From contig JAYKKM010000149.1 of NCBI GenBank assembly GCA_035772405.1, positions 4,834,501-4,898,500 of the forward strand: a stretch of 64,000 nt of DNA, written 5' to 3'. Numbering within the stretch: position 1 is the first letter of the stretch; the number at the start of each line of letters is the position of its first letter. The notes below the pieces were generated by a model that worked only from the letters and a program-made list of their open reading frames with translations, searched no databases and had not been told where the DNA came from. The stretch comes from Chrysogorgia sp. JL179-B06 (lineage: Eukaryota; Cnidaria; Anthozoa; Scleralcyonacea; Chrysogorgiidae). Shown here piece by piece: positions 33,245 to 40,811 of this stretch. The position numbers and the translations under genes were made by a program.

Positions 33245-33979
33245 ATGACTCAAGCCCGAGAAATTAGCGAAGAAGTTATTGACCGCTTGCTGAGAACGGC
33301 CTTTGTCAGTGTGTCTACCTCACAAGACACCTCTGGGCCTAGCGTCTTAAACAAGTACTTCTCAACATACACACTGTTCGACCCTGACCCTGAAGGGCAG
33401 CCAAAACGGCTTAGCTCTCAGGTCCGCCATACGAGGTATCTTCTCGACGCTTGGATCGATCTTCGAGAGGAGAGAGCCAACGAGCTTGCTGATACATTAG
33501 CTGGCATAATCCCTGTGTGGTGTTACTCATCATTCAAGTACCTTATGTTAGCAAGTGATGTCTACTTGAACAACCCTCGTGGGTCCACAGCCACATTACT
33601 CGGTAATTTCCTCCAAGTGTTCTTAGCGACCCTTATGTGGAAACCGCGCCCAACCAAAGCCAAAGCGTGGCTGGAGCTCGCCGCAAACCGCGACGTTCAC
33701 GTTTGCAAGGTGGGGTGTAATGAGATACTGGGTGCGGATGATATCAGGGACCACGTACTCTCGCCCGCCCACAGACACTTTGCGAGAGACGAAAACGCGT
33801 ACACCTGTCACCCATGCGGTGTGGCCGCCAACGACCCACTGTATCGCTTGAGACACGAGAGCTCACAGTCCCACCTTAAAAACTTAGAGCTTCAGCGGAT
33901 ATTTAACAACGAACAACAGTTGCCGCAACAGGAGAGAACATTTCTCTGGAGGTATAGTAATCATGAAGAAACTCGGTAA
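33245..33979 (+). CDS. Double C2H2-type zinc-finger protein, unknown role
   Basis: 244 aa. The N-terminal two thirds are helical and unrecognised. The C-terminal third has two U1/matrin-spaced fingers: C-x3-C-x12-H-x5-H (CKVGCNEILG...HVLSPAH) and C-x2-C-x12-H-x5-H (CHPCGV...RHESSQSH). This long H-x5-H spacing is typical of RNA- or dsRNA-binding U1-like fingers. The end overlaps the thymidine kinase start by 17 bp, so the two are translated from a shared region and probably co-transcribed. It may regulate RNA or counter host functions, but that is speculation. Confidence 0.7.
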   Translation: MTQAREISEEVIDRLLRTAFVSVSTSQDTSGPSVLNKYFSTYTLFDPDPEGQPKRLSSQVRHTRYLLDAWIDLREERANELADTLAGIIPVWCYSSFKYLMLASDVYLNNPRGSTATLLGNFLQVFLATLMWKPRPTKAKAWLELAANRDVHVCKVGCNEILGADDIRDHVLSPAHRHFARDENAYTCHPCGVAANDPLYRLRHESSQSHLKNLELQRIFNNEQQLPQQERTFLWRYSNHEETR

Positions 33980-34535
33980 ACTAGAAATCGTGATTGGCCC
34001 CATGTTTGCAGGAAAAACGACAGAGACTCTCCGCAGGTTAGTCGCGTTAAGTAAGTCAGGGCTCAAAGTCCTCTACATGAACAACACAGGCGACACTAGG
34101 CGAACTGACCACGCGTTCTCCACACATCGTCAGACCATTGTTGTCGGATCAGACAGTTTACCTGCGAAGTTAATCACCAACCTCCCAAGCTCTTCCGAGA
34201 TAGCTGATTATGACGTCATCGGCATTGATGAAGGCCATTGGTACTCTGGGTTACTCCCAATTATTCGCGAATACATTAAAGCTGGCATTCACGTCATTAT
34301 GTGTGGTCTCATAACAACAGAGCATTTAAAAAGACTTGGTGAACTTGACACGTTGTTCCCAATGGCAGACGACATCACATTTCTAAAAGCGTATTGCGCT
34401 GTTTGTCGTGACACTCGCGGAACAACTGTTGAAGCGCCATTCACTTGGAGATATAACCCAGGACCATCATTCGTTGGTGGTGCTGAGCAATATCGCGCAG
34501 TGTGCAGACGTCATCATCCTTCCACACAAAATTAA
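33963..34535 (+). CDS. tk: Thymidine kinase (TK1-type)
   Basis: 190 aa, the usual length of type II thymidine kinases. It phosphorylates thymidine to dTMP for DNA synthesis. The P-loop is GPMFAGKT (residues 12-19). The catalytic carboxylate sits in IDEGHWYS (E90), where the family normally has DE-x-Q-F-F, so Q-F-F is replaced by H-W-Y. The lasso/zinc region has C-x2-C (YCAVC) and C-x2-H near the C-terminus (AVCRRHH). The substrate loop VGGAEQYRAVC is conserved. A TK is not part of the standard Polinton set, so this is a captured gene. It overlaps the upstream gene. Confidence 0.95.
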   Translation: MKKLGKLEIVIGPMFAGKTTETLRRLVALSKSGLKVLYMNNTGDTRRTDHAFSTHRQTIVVGSDSLPAKLITNLPSSSEIADYDVIGIDEGHWYSGLLPIIREYIKAGIHVIMCGLITTEHLKRLGELDTLFPMADDITFLKAYCAVCRDTRGTTVEAPFTWRYNPGPSFVGGAEQYRAVCRRHHPSTQN

Positions 34536-34738
34536 GGGTGTTCTCGAATACCCCACTTTTTTTAAAATTTGTACATTGGTCACATGAAGCGTCCAATGTA
34601 CAGTAGAAACGTTTTTTCACACAGTGGTCAGAAGGTTTGTGAAATAAAGAGAGAAAGTTTCGCAGATATTTTTTTACTGAGTTAAAAACGTCTTTAAAAA
34701 TGCTAGAGCAGTTGTCTCAACGACTCATTACTCGATGT
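34536..34738. other. Convergent intergenic region with inverted repeat
   Basis: The space between the TK stop and the converging BRO/VRR gene. TGTACATTGG (34570-34579) and CCAATGTACA (34593-34602) form a perfect 10-bp stem with a 13-nt loop, which could end transcripts or bind a dimeric protein. No ORF is present. Confidence 0.6.
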
Positions 34739-35659
34739 CTAAAAAGTCTCTTTACAATAGCGTCTCTCATGATTACTCAACGCTGATTTATTCTTAAATT
34801 TACGAAAACACTGAGAGCACTGAAACCCAACGTCAAAGAAATATTTTATTACCGTGGTAATAGCGTCATCGTACGAGTCACACAAGAGTGTTAGATAACC
34901 AGCGGATTTGTATCTGAGTAGCAGAGACTCCTGCTCTTCAGATGTCTTGCCTGTACCACCTGGATTCTTGAACTCAATCACGAGCCCGCTGTGCTGTCGG
35001 TTTGCATTAGCAATAACTAAGTCAGGTGTTCCACGTTGGTAACCTTTTTTCCACGAATTTATTCTTTTACTCGAAGTGTCTTGATTCTCACCACAAGCGG
35101 CTATCAAAATAGCTTCTGGATAGTATTTCCTAAGAAAACCAACGACTTTCGTATGGAGATCGAACTCAGTGATCATTTTAAACTGATTGTGTTTGAGACC
35201 GACGTCAGCTAAACTTTTTTTAACGCTTGGTAAGACTTCTGAGTGCACCCACCTTCCAAAGTGTTTCGCACGCTCCATTTTACTCGAGAACACTAACGAG
35301 TAGACACCAAGTTCGTTGATAAACGAGGCCTGCTCTATCTTCATTTTACAATCAGGTTCGACGTGGTCGTTAACTGCATCTTTTGGTCGAGCATAACCTA
35401 GAGCGCTCGCGACTTCTTTCGCTTTGAACCATATTTCACCGTTGTGGTTAACCGTCGTGATTTGGTGACCATCGAATAATTGCACTGAGTTGGTTGTCAT
35501 TACTATAGCCTCACAAAAACTACTCGACATAGGTGTCAGGTTTTTTATAGATCTGGTTTGTTGTGTACCAATGCAGAGGTGTGTTTTATTAGTCTTCAGT
35601 TTTCTACGTCGTCTGAAAAAGTTTCTAATGTTACGAACCAGTTTTCTAAGCCAACCCAT
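34739..35659 (-). CDS. BRO-N / VRR-NUC nuclease / zinc-finger fusion protein
   Basis: 306 aa with three domains. Residues about 55-150 are a BRO-N domain (GEIWFKAKEVASALGY, FINELGVYSLVFSS, GRWVHSEVLPS), a DNA-binding module of large DNA viruses and phages. Residues about 165-272 are a VRR-NUC nuclease: GTPDLVI (D213), VIEFKNPGG (E229, K231), Q243, then YLTLLCDSYDDAITTV. Residues 281-302 are a finger (C-x2-C-x12-H-x4-C). A basic amphipathic leader (1-25) precedes them, and ATG codons at residues 44 and 54 are alternative starts. The catalytic residues of the PD-(D/E)xK fold are present. It could resolve replication intermediates or act in host or competitor defence. It starts 8 bp after the small gene upstream. 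Confidence 0.87.
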   Translation of the reverse strand: MGWLRKLVRNIRNFFRRRRKLKTNKTHLCIGTQQTRSIKNLTPMSSSFCEAIVMTTNSVQLFDGHQITTVNHNGEIWFKAKEVASALGYARPKDAVNDHVEPDCKMKIEQASFINELGVYSLVFSSKMERAKHFGRWVHSEVLPSVKKSLADVGLKHNQFKMITEFDLHTKVVGFLRKYYPEAILIAACGENQDTSSKRINSWKKGYQRGTPDLVIANANRQHSGLVIEFKNPGGTGKTSEEQESLLLRYKSAGYLTLLCDSYDDAITTVIKYFFDVGFQCSQCFRKFKNKSALSNHERRYCKETF

Positions 35660-35667
35660 TACATAAC

Positions 35668-35874
35668 TTAGGTCACGTCTCCTACCACTCCCACAGTGTC
35701 TAATTCTGGTAACATAATAGGTTTGCCGTAAGTCTTTTTAGACCTCATACCAATCTCAGCGTGGAGCTCGAGAGTTACGTCACCGCGGCCAAATGACCCA
35801 CCAGCTTTGAACATGTGGTCAGTCGTTTTATTTATTTTATATGTTTCATGAGGTCTCGAAAAACATGCTCCCAT
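35668..35874 (-). CDS. Small protein, possibly N-myristoylated
   Basis: 68 aa starting MGACFSRP, a myristoylation-like start (Gly2, Ser6) with Cys4 as a possible palmitoylation site. The rest is polar with no recognised domain. Its ATG directly follows the stop of the fibre-like gene (TAA|ATG, no spacer), which suggests coupled translation or its own overlapping promoter. The position in a virion-gene block hints at a membrane-associated structural or accessory role. No homology was recognised. Confidence 0.6.
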   Translation of the reverse strand: MGACFSRPHETYKINKTTDHMFKAGGSFGRGDVTLELHAEIGMRSKKTYGKPIMLPELDTVGVVGDVT

Positions 35875-36825
35875 TTACTTTACACCATATTCCTTCATCA
35901 TTTCTCCACCCATGATTATGATGTCTCGGTTCGTCATGTAACCACTCACAATTTTCACACCGTAGAATTCTATCAACGATGGGTACGCATAAGGTGCGAG
36001 TGGTATTCTTGGTCGATGTATTCCAAAAATTGTTCCATAGGGTGTGCCTATCTTTTTCATATTTGCTACGAAGTCTGAGTCAGCTGACTTAACGTTGTTG
36101 ACTCTGACGTGTGAATTGTCCATTTGCCAATGTATTGATATCATATGCGTTTTTGTGAGGTCGACACCACTTGGAATAGTGCATATGCTCTCCATTGCTG
36201 GGACGCTACCACCATACGCTAGTCCATTAGTCATACCAGTCTTGTACCCTATGAACTTATCCCACTGACCATCGTCGTTTGATATAATTGTCTCCCAATT
36301 TGATCCAGCGGTGCGAGCAGGTAACCTCACCACAACAAAAATAGAGAGATCACACCATTGCATACTGGGACAATTAAAATGAAGGCCTGACTCAAGTGGG
36401 AGTGGTGTTAACACAGGGGATAGAAAACTTTGGCTTACACTGCTGATGCCAACAATAGGACCATAAGTTGGGTTGTTTTGCACTAATTTACTTGTCTCAC
36501 CAATGGCTTTCACTTTGTTTGAACCATTGGTGTGAAATTCCACGTTTTTCAAGGCGTGTGTGCTAACGTTGAAGTCGAGCACGACATTATAGGACTGACT
36601 CTTGAGGAAACCTGATAGTAGTTGCTCTAGAGTTCTTTTGTTGATGGCGTCTGAGTCATCGACTGGGTCTGCTACGTTTTTTATCGCTGAGCCTTGCATG
36701 TCTATTAGTCCAGACATCCTTCCACCAGTCGCGCTTAATTTGGGATCTTCGTCCAGATGCCTTTTCGTTCTCTTTAGTATTTTATCATGAGGGTCGTCAG
36801 ACTCATACCCATAGTTTAGACTCAT
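35875..36825 (-). CDS. Fibre-like protein with LamG-like C-terminus (putative attachment protein)
   Basis: 316 aa. It begins MSLNYGYESDD, the same opening as the protein at 38905. Residues about 38-70 (SGLIDMQGSAIKNVADPVDD, SDAINKRTLEQLL) match the pattern of trimeric tail-fibre shaft entries (planar repeat with N-V-x-D-P-x-x-x-x-D-A). The C-terminal 200 residues are beta-rich, with a jelly-roll/LamG-like look (WETIISNDDGQWDKF, IHWQMDNSHVRVNN). Together this looks like a virion spike with a short attachment tag, trimerising neck and binding head. The ligand is unknown. The assignment is inference from pattern, not from a recognised family. Confidence 0.55.
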   Translation of the reverse strand: MSLNYGYESDDPHDKILKRTKRHLDEDPKLSATGGRMSGLIDMQGSAIKNVADPVDDSDAINKRTLEQLLSGFLKSQSYNVVLDFNVSTHALKNVEFHTNGSNKVKAIGETSKLVQNNPTYGPIVGISSVSQSFLSPVLTPLPLESGLHFNCPSMQWCDLSIFVVVRLPARTAGSNWETIISNDDGQWDKFIGYKTGMTNGLAYGGSVPAMESICTIPSGVDLTKTHMISIHWQMDNSHVRVNNVKSADSDFVANMKKIGTPYGTIFGIHRPRIPLAPYAYPSLIEFYGVKIVSGYMTNRDIIIMGGEMMKEYGVK

Positions 36826-36827
36826 TA

Positions 36828-38195
36828 CTACTTCAAGGTGTATTTGGTTAGTAGATAGCTAGAGACTGCTGAGAACCCTAACACTATCGCCAGCGTTGTC
36901 GTGTCTGACTTACTTGTGGTGGTCTGCGCTATTTGATTGGTGGTGACCACTGTTTTCTTTGCAGGTGACGTAACTAGAGTTTCCAAGTGGAGCCCTGCCG
37001 CTTGGTGGACTTTTTTATGCTTCGCTTTTGACGCTCGATAGTTCAACCCGTCGTTATACCCAAATGTCATCCCAGTTTCAGACGAAGTTCTGAGCACGTT
37101 ATTGTAACCAACAATGGGGTCCTTTAACAAGACCATGCTTCTGGGGATCAGCCAAGTGTTGGGTGTCACAGCTGTGTCTAGCTTAACGTTGGTGTCACTA
37201 ATCGCTTTGTTCATAAGGTTGATCCAAACACTCGGTGAATATTGAACCACAGCGTTTTCAACGATGTCTCTAAAGATTTGTTGCGTTTCTCGAGCACTAG
37301 CTCTAGTTCCCACGATGCTTTGCTTTGACCTCGCTTGGGCTCCAAGAATGGCGTACATGTAAACTTCAATCGATTGGTTTAGTAGTTCTTGCCCTAGTGG
37401 TGTGAACCCGTCAGAGTGTCTCGGGCAATACCGACGATAATCACCTTGGATGTCCTTGATGTATCTATTGTCAACATCAGTCAATGGTACATGACCTTTC
37501 AAAAGTCGCCAGTCAGGGAGGTACAGTCTTAAGATGTTGTTAATGTCAACTTGGCTCTTACTCAAACGGAACATCACGCGACGAATGGTGAAGTACACGT
37601 GAAACCTCATGAGACCTACGACTTGCTTTGGGACGTCGACGTGATAACTTAAGTTCTGTAGAGACACCCCTGAGCGATATGTAGCGATGTACATACCTGC
37701 GATCGCTTGATAGTAACTCTCGAGTAGAGTCCAAACTGTGTTAACGTTACCACCAATTGCCTTGTCGTTGTGACGTCTTTTGGTGTCAATGAATATTTTC
37801 GGTAGGTCTGATTTGAAGGAATTATTGTCGTCAACAAAGACGTCAAAATTGTGGGTTGGGTAATTTAGGACGTATGGTGGAAACGTCTCAACTTCTCTGT
37901 ACCTCTTGTGGGTCTCTGTCAGTAGTAACTTTGGGACACGTCCATCGCTCGACCATATTCTTGGGAATCTTGGTGTATTGCTAAGGAATGTTGTGAAGCC
38001 CTCGTTCTTCGTGAACTTTGGTGACTTTATGCTTATCATGTCAGAGTACTTCGGACCTGACTTGAAGTAAATGTCAACGGTCTTGACTGTTTTATTGTCG
38101 TCTGCGAGGTTGTACCCAAACTCGAACTTATCTAGTTGAGCATTTGGAAATTCACTAAGATGAATTAGTTCACCTTGTTTTCTCTTTGTCAGCAT
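36828..38195 (-). CDS. Large C-terminally anchored protein, unrecognised
   Basis: 455 aa with no recognised domain. The body is globular, mixed alpha/beta, with aromatic-rich stretches (YYQAIAGMYIATYRSG, MRFHVYFTIRRVMFR). The last 25 residues form a membrane anchor (TLAIVLGFSAVSSYLLTKY) after a Thr/Ser-rich stalk. Size, position between fibre-like and penton-like genes, and the tail anchor suggest a virion protein. It could correspond to one of the poorly characterised Polinton P proteins, but I cannot match it. Its ATG is 21 bp from the divergent start at 38217. Confidence 0.8.
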   Translation of the reverse strand: MLTKRKQGELIHLSEFPNAQLDKFEFGYNLADDNKTVKTVDIYFKSGPKYSDMISIKSPKFTKNEGFTTFLSNTPRFPRIWSSDGRVPKLLLTETHKRYREVETFPPYVLNYPTHNFDVFVDDNNSFKSDLPKIFIDTKRRHNDKAIGGNVNTVWTLLESYYQAIAGMYIATYRSGVSLQNLSYHVDVPKQVVGLMRFHVYFTIRRVMFRLSKSQVDINNILRLYLPDWRLLKGHVPLTDVDNRYIKDIQGDYRRYCPRHSDGFTPLGQELLNQSIEVYMYAILGAQARSKQSIVGTRASARETQQIFRDIVENAVVQYSPSVWINLMNKAISDTNVKLDTAVTPNTWLIPRSMVLLKDPIVGYNNVLRTSSETGMTFGYNDGLNYRASKAKHKKVHQAAGLHLETLVTSPAKKTVVTTNQIAQTTTSKSDTTTLAIVLGFSAVSSYLLTKYTLK

Positions 38196-38216
38196 CTATA
38201 ACATACACTACATTAT
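38196..38216. promoter_or_regulatory. 21-bp divergent promoter
   Basis: Only CTATAACATACACTACATTAT separates two divergent ATG codons. TATAACAT and ACATTATA form an imperfect palindrome, so each direction carries a TATA-like string 5-15 bp from its start codon. Promoter elements must overlap the start codons or lie in the opposite gene. Confidence 0.5.
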
Positions 38217-38879
38217 ATGGTCAGGGTTGTGGTATTAATTAGAGGTCCAACGGAAACTGTGGATCTACCAGAGGCACTTTTGACGTTTGGCTCAGATCCT
38301 CACTTACTAGTGAAAAAAGCGACCATCTTTTGGGACTACGTTAACGTGGAGACTGGTGTGAATGATGAAATAAGTTACAACAGCAACAAACACGTTTTTG
38401 AGTCTGGGTACCACACTTTTAAAATGATTGCTGACGAATTGAAAGGATTAGGGGCTATCGAGCTAGTAGCCAACAAACACAATTCAAAGTGTGCGATAAG
38501 AACTGACCAACAATTAGAGCTGTTTAAATTTGGAGAACTCTTAGGGTTCAACGATAACACAACGATAAGTAGTAGTGGTTTGGTCAGCCCTAATGTTGTG
38601 GATGTTAACAAAGGGCTGAAGTACGTACAAGTGGGTTGTAGCATTGTGAACAGACCTGAGAATATTGTTAATGGTAGCAAAAGCGAGGTTATCGTTGAGT
38701 TGCCATTGACCACCACCCAACCACTGAAGAGCTCTGTTCAACAATTCTTCAACATTGAGTCGAAGGTGTCGATAAACAAAGGCGCTTTTACGCAGCTAGT
38801 GTTTAACGTGACTGACCAAGATGGTAGTGGTGTCAATGTTGGTGACATATTGTTGGATTTGTATGCAACGCTTGAGTAG
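38217..38879 (+). CDS. Putative minor capsid (penton-like) protein, paralogue 1
   Basis: 220 aa, beta-rich. Ordered blocks (VKKATIFWDYVNV, GYHTFKMIADEL, FKFGELLGFND, NKGLKYVQVGCSIVN, SKSEVIVELPL, GDILLDLYATL) are shared with the next gene, so the two are tandem paralogues. The pattern of GxYxxxxIxxxL, LLGF and a V-x-C strand resembles the small single-jelly-roll (PX/penton) proteins of Polintons, which occupy capsid vertices. A knob or fibre head is an alternative. It carries no N-terminal tag, unlike its paralogue. Confidence 0.5.
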   Translation: MVRVVVLIRGPTETVDLPEALLTFGSDPHLLVKKATIFWDYVNVETGVNDEISYNSNKHVFESGYHTFKMIADELKGLGAIELVANKHNSKCAIRTDQQLELFKFGELLGFNDNTTISSSGLVSPNVVDVNKGLKYVQVGCSIVNRPENIVNGSKSEVIVELPLTTTQPLKSSVQQFFNIESKVSINKGAFTQLVFNVTDQDGSGVNVGDILLDLYATLE

Positions 38880-38904
38880 CTAACGTTAAACGCACGCTAA
38901 AGTA

Positions 38905-39696
38905 ATGAGTCTAAACTATGGGTATGACTCTGGTGGTTACACTGAAAAGCGACGTGTAGACGACAGTCCTCAAAAGTTGACGGTGCTCATTGAAGGTGTG
39001 GAGAAAGTTGTAACTTTTGACTACAGTGTAGTAGCCACACACGATAACCCACACATTATAGTCAAGACAGCCACTGTGTTTTGGAGCTATGATAATGTGA
39101 CTGGTAGTGATGATATTCGATTCTTACATGTTGGATTTGGAAGACCGTATCCAAGACTCGCGACAACTCGATTGAGTGGGGGTCACTACGACTTCGACGC
39201 GTTGGTTAGAGCTCTACGACTCACGCTCAGGGGGGTTAATGTAGACTTCGTGGTGGAGAAACTGGCGGCCACAGGTAAAAGTAGGGTCAAAGTTCGGCGT
39301 ATGGGGTATGGCCCCATCAACATATTAGAACTTAGGCTAGGTGACATTGGGCTTTTGCTTGGTTTCGTGAAGGACGCAGGAATTGTGTTAGATCATAAGT
39401 GGCACGACAGTCCAAACAAGATTGACATGAATAGAGGTCTGAAGTATGTAGAAGTCTCGTGCGACGCTGTTGAGACGGAGAGCAATGTGGGCACTGATGG
39501 GAAGCGTAGCGATGTGATCACAACATTGCCAGTGCCCACCGAGCAGTCTCTAGATGGGGGGATACAACGCTACGCATACGTTGACTCCAAGGTGGGAATT
39601 AAAAAAGGTATTTACTCGAGTATGACGTTTCGTGTCAAACCTAACAATGGTGACGCTGACGTTGGTGCAGTGCTATTGGAACTGTATATTGTGTGA
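38905..39696 (+). CDS. Putative minor capsid (penton-like) protein, paralogue 2, with MSLNYGY tag
   Basis: 263 aa. After about 28 residues of leader it aligns along its length with the preceding protein (VKTATVFWSYDNV, GHYDFDALVRAL, LRLGDIGLLLGFV, NRGLKYVEVSCDAVE, VGAVLLELYIV). The leader MSLNYGYDSGG matches the opening of the fibre-like protein on the other strand (MSLNYGYESDD). A shared end peptide on two virion-type proteins suggests docking to a common partner. The gene sits 25 bp after paralogue 1 and 5 bp before the integrase ATG. Confidence 0.5.
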   Translation: MSLNYGYDSGGYTEKRRVDDSPQKLTVLIEGVEKVVTFDYSVVATHDNPHIIVKTATVFWSYDNVTGSDDIRFLHVGFGRPYPRLATTRLSGGHYDFDALVRALRLTLRGVNVDFVVEKLAATGKSRVKVRRMGYGPINILELRLGDIGLLLGFVKDAGIVLDHKWHDSPNKIDMNRGLKYVEVSCDAVETESNVGTDGKRSDVITTLPVPTEQSLDGGIQRYAYVDSKVGIKKGIYSSMTFRVKPNNGDADVGAVLLELYIV

Positions 39697-39701
39697 ATTA
39701 T

Positions 39702-40805
39702 ATGGAGCTCGGTGTGGAGACAGAGCAAGGGTTGAGAGATATTTACTATAATCCCAAGACGGGGTACAGTGGTGCAGAGAGGTTGTATCAAAGTGCGTTG
39801 GGAGACGGATTGAAAGTAACTAGAAAAACAGTGAAAGAATGGTTGACAGCGCAGGACACTTACACTAGGTACAAACCCATTGTGAGAAGACATAAGTTCC
39901 GTGCGACTTTTGTTGGATTTCTTGGTGAAGAGCTTCAAATGGATTTAGTGGACATGAGTAAGTACTCAAAACAGAATGGGGGTTATTATTGGATATTGAC
40001 AGGCATTGAAATATTGAGTAGATACGCTTTTGGAATTGCAGTTTATAGAAAAGACACTAAGAGCATGACTAAGGCTGTTGGAAAATTGTTGAGTGACTTT
40101 AAAGATCGGTTTGGAACCACGCCTAAGTTAGCGCAATTTGATGATGGGCTTGAGTTCTACAACGTTGGTGTGAAAAGTTTACTGAAAAAACATGGTGTCG
40201 AATATTTCAGCACTAAGAGTGATAAAAAGGCTGCTGTTGTCGAGCGTTTTAACAGAAGTCTCAAGAGCATTATGTGGAAGTACTTTTACGCACGTGGGAC
40301 GTACAAGTGGATTGACGCTTTGGACCAGTTTGTGAGCAATTACAACAGTAGTGTGAATCGAAGCATTATGATGAAACCGAAGGATGTCAATAAGTCAAAC
40401 GAAAGCGAAGTGTGGACCACTTTGTTCGGTCACCAATTTGCAGACAACCCATTGCCGAAGTTTATAGTTGGCCAATCAGTGAGAATTAGTAAGTACAAGA
40501 GTGTGTTCACAAAGGGTTATGAAGCCAACTTCACTGAGGAGCTGTTTAAAGTGGTAAAGGTTATTCGTGGTGATCCGAATGTGTACGAAATTGAGGATCA
40601 CACCGGTGAACGGATTATTGGGAAATTTTACGAACAGGAATTATCGCTGGTCAGTAAGAAACATGGCGACGATGTGTACAGAGTTGAAAAGGTGTTGAAA
40701 AGAAAGAAAGTCAGAGGCAAGAAGATGGCGCTGGTCAAATGGTTGGGTTATGAGAGCAAACATAATTCGTGGATACCAGAAAGCGATATTCAAAATGTGA
40801 GCTAA
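39702..40805 (+). CDS. int: Polinton integrase (rve family) with chromodomain
   Basis: 367 aa from the first ATG (a GTG three codons upstream is not expected in a eukaryote). It inserts the element DNA into the host chromosome and makes the 6-bp duplication. The catalytic triad is visible: LQMDLVDM (D81), QFDDGLEF (D147) and AAVVERFNR (E181). The Asn/His site of the core reads NSSVNRSI. The C-terminal 40 residues form a chromodomain (YRVEKVLKRKK, LVKWLGYESKHNSWIPE) with the aromatic W-x-x-Y and W-P positions, which may bind methylated histones and guide insertion. Length and domain order are normal for Polintons. Confidence 0.95.
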   Translation: MELGVETEQGLRDIYYNPKTGYSGAERLYQSALGDGLKVTRKTVKEWLTAQDTYTRYKPIVRRHKFRATFVGFLGEELQMDLVDMSKYSKQNGGYYWILTGIEILSRYAFGIAVYRKDTKSMTKAVGKLLSDFKDRFGTTPKLAQFDDGLEFYNVGVKSLLKKHGVEYFSTKSDKKAAVVERFNRSLKSIMWKYFYARGTYKWIDALDQFVSNYNSSVNRSIMMKPKDVNKSNESEVWTTLFGHQFADNPLPKFIVGQSVRISKYKSVFTKGYEANFTEELFKVVKVIRGDPNVYEIEDHTGERIIGKFYEQELSLVSKKHGDDVYRVEKVLKRKKVRGKKMALVKWLGYESKHNSWIPESDIQNVS

Positions 40806-40811
40806 TGTAAT

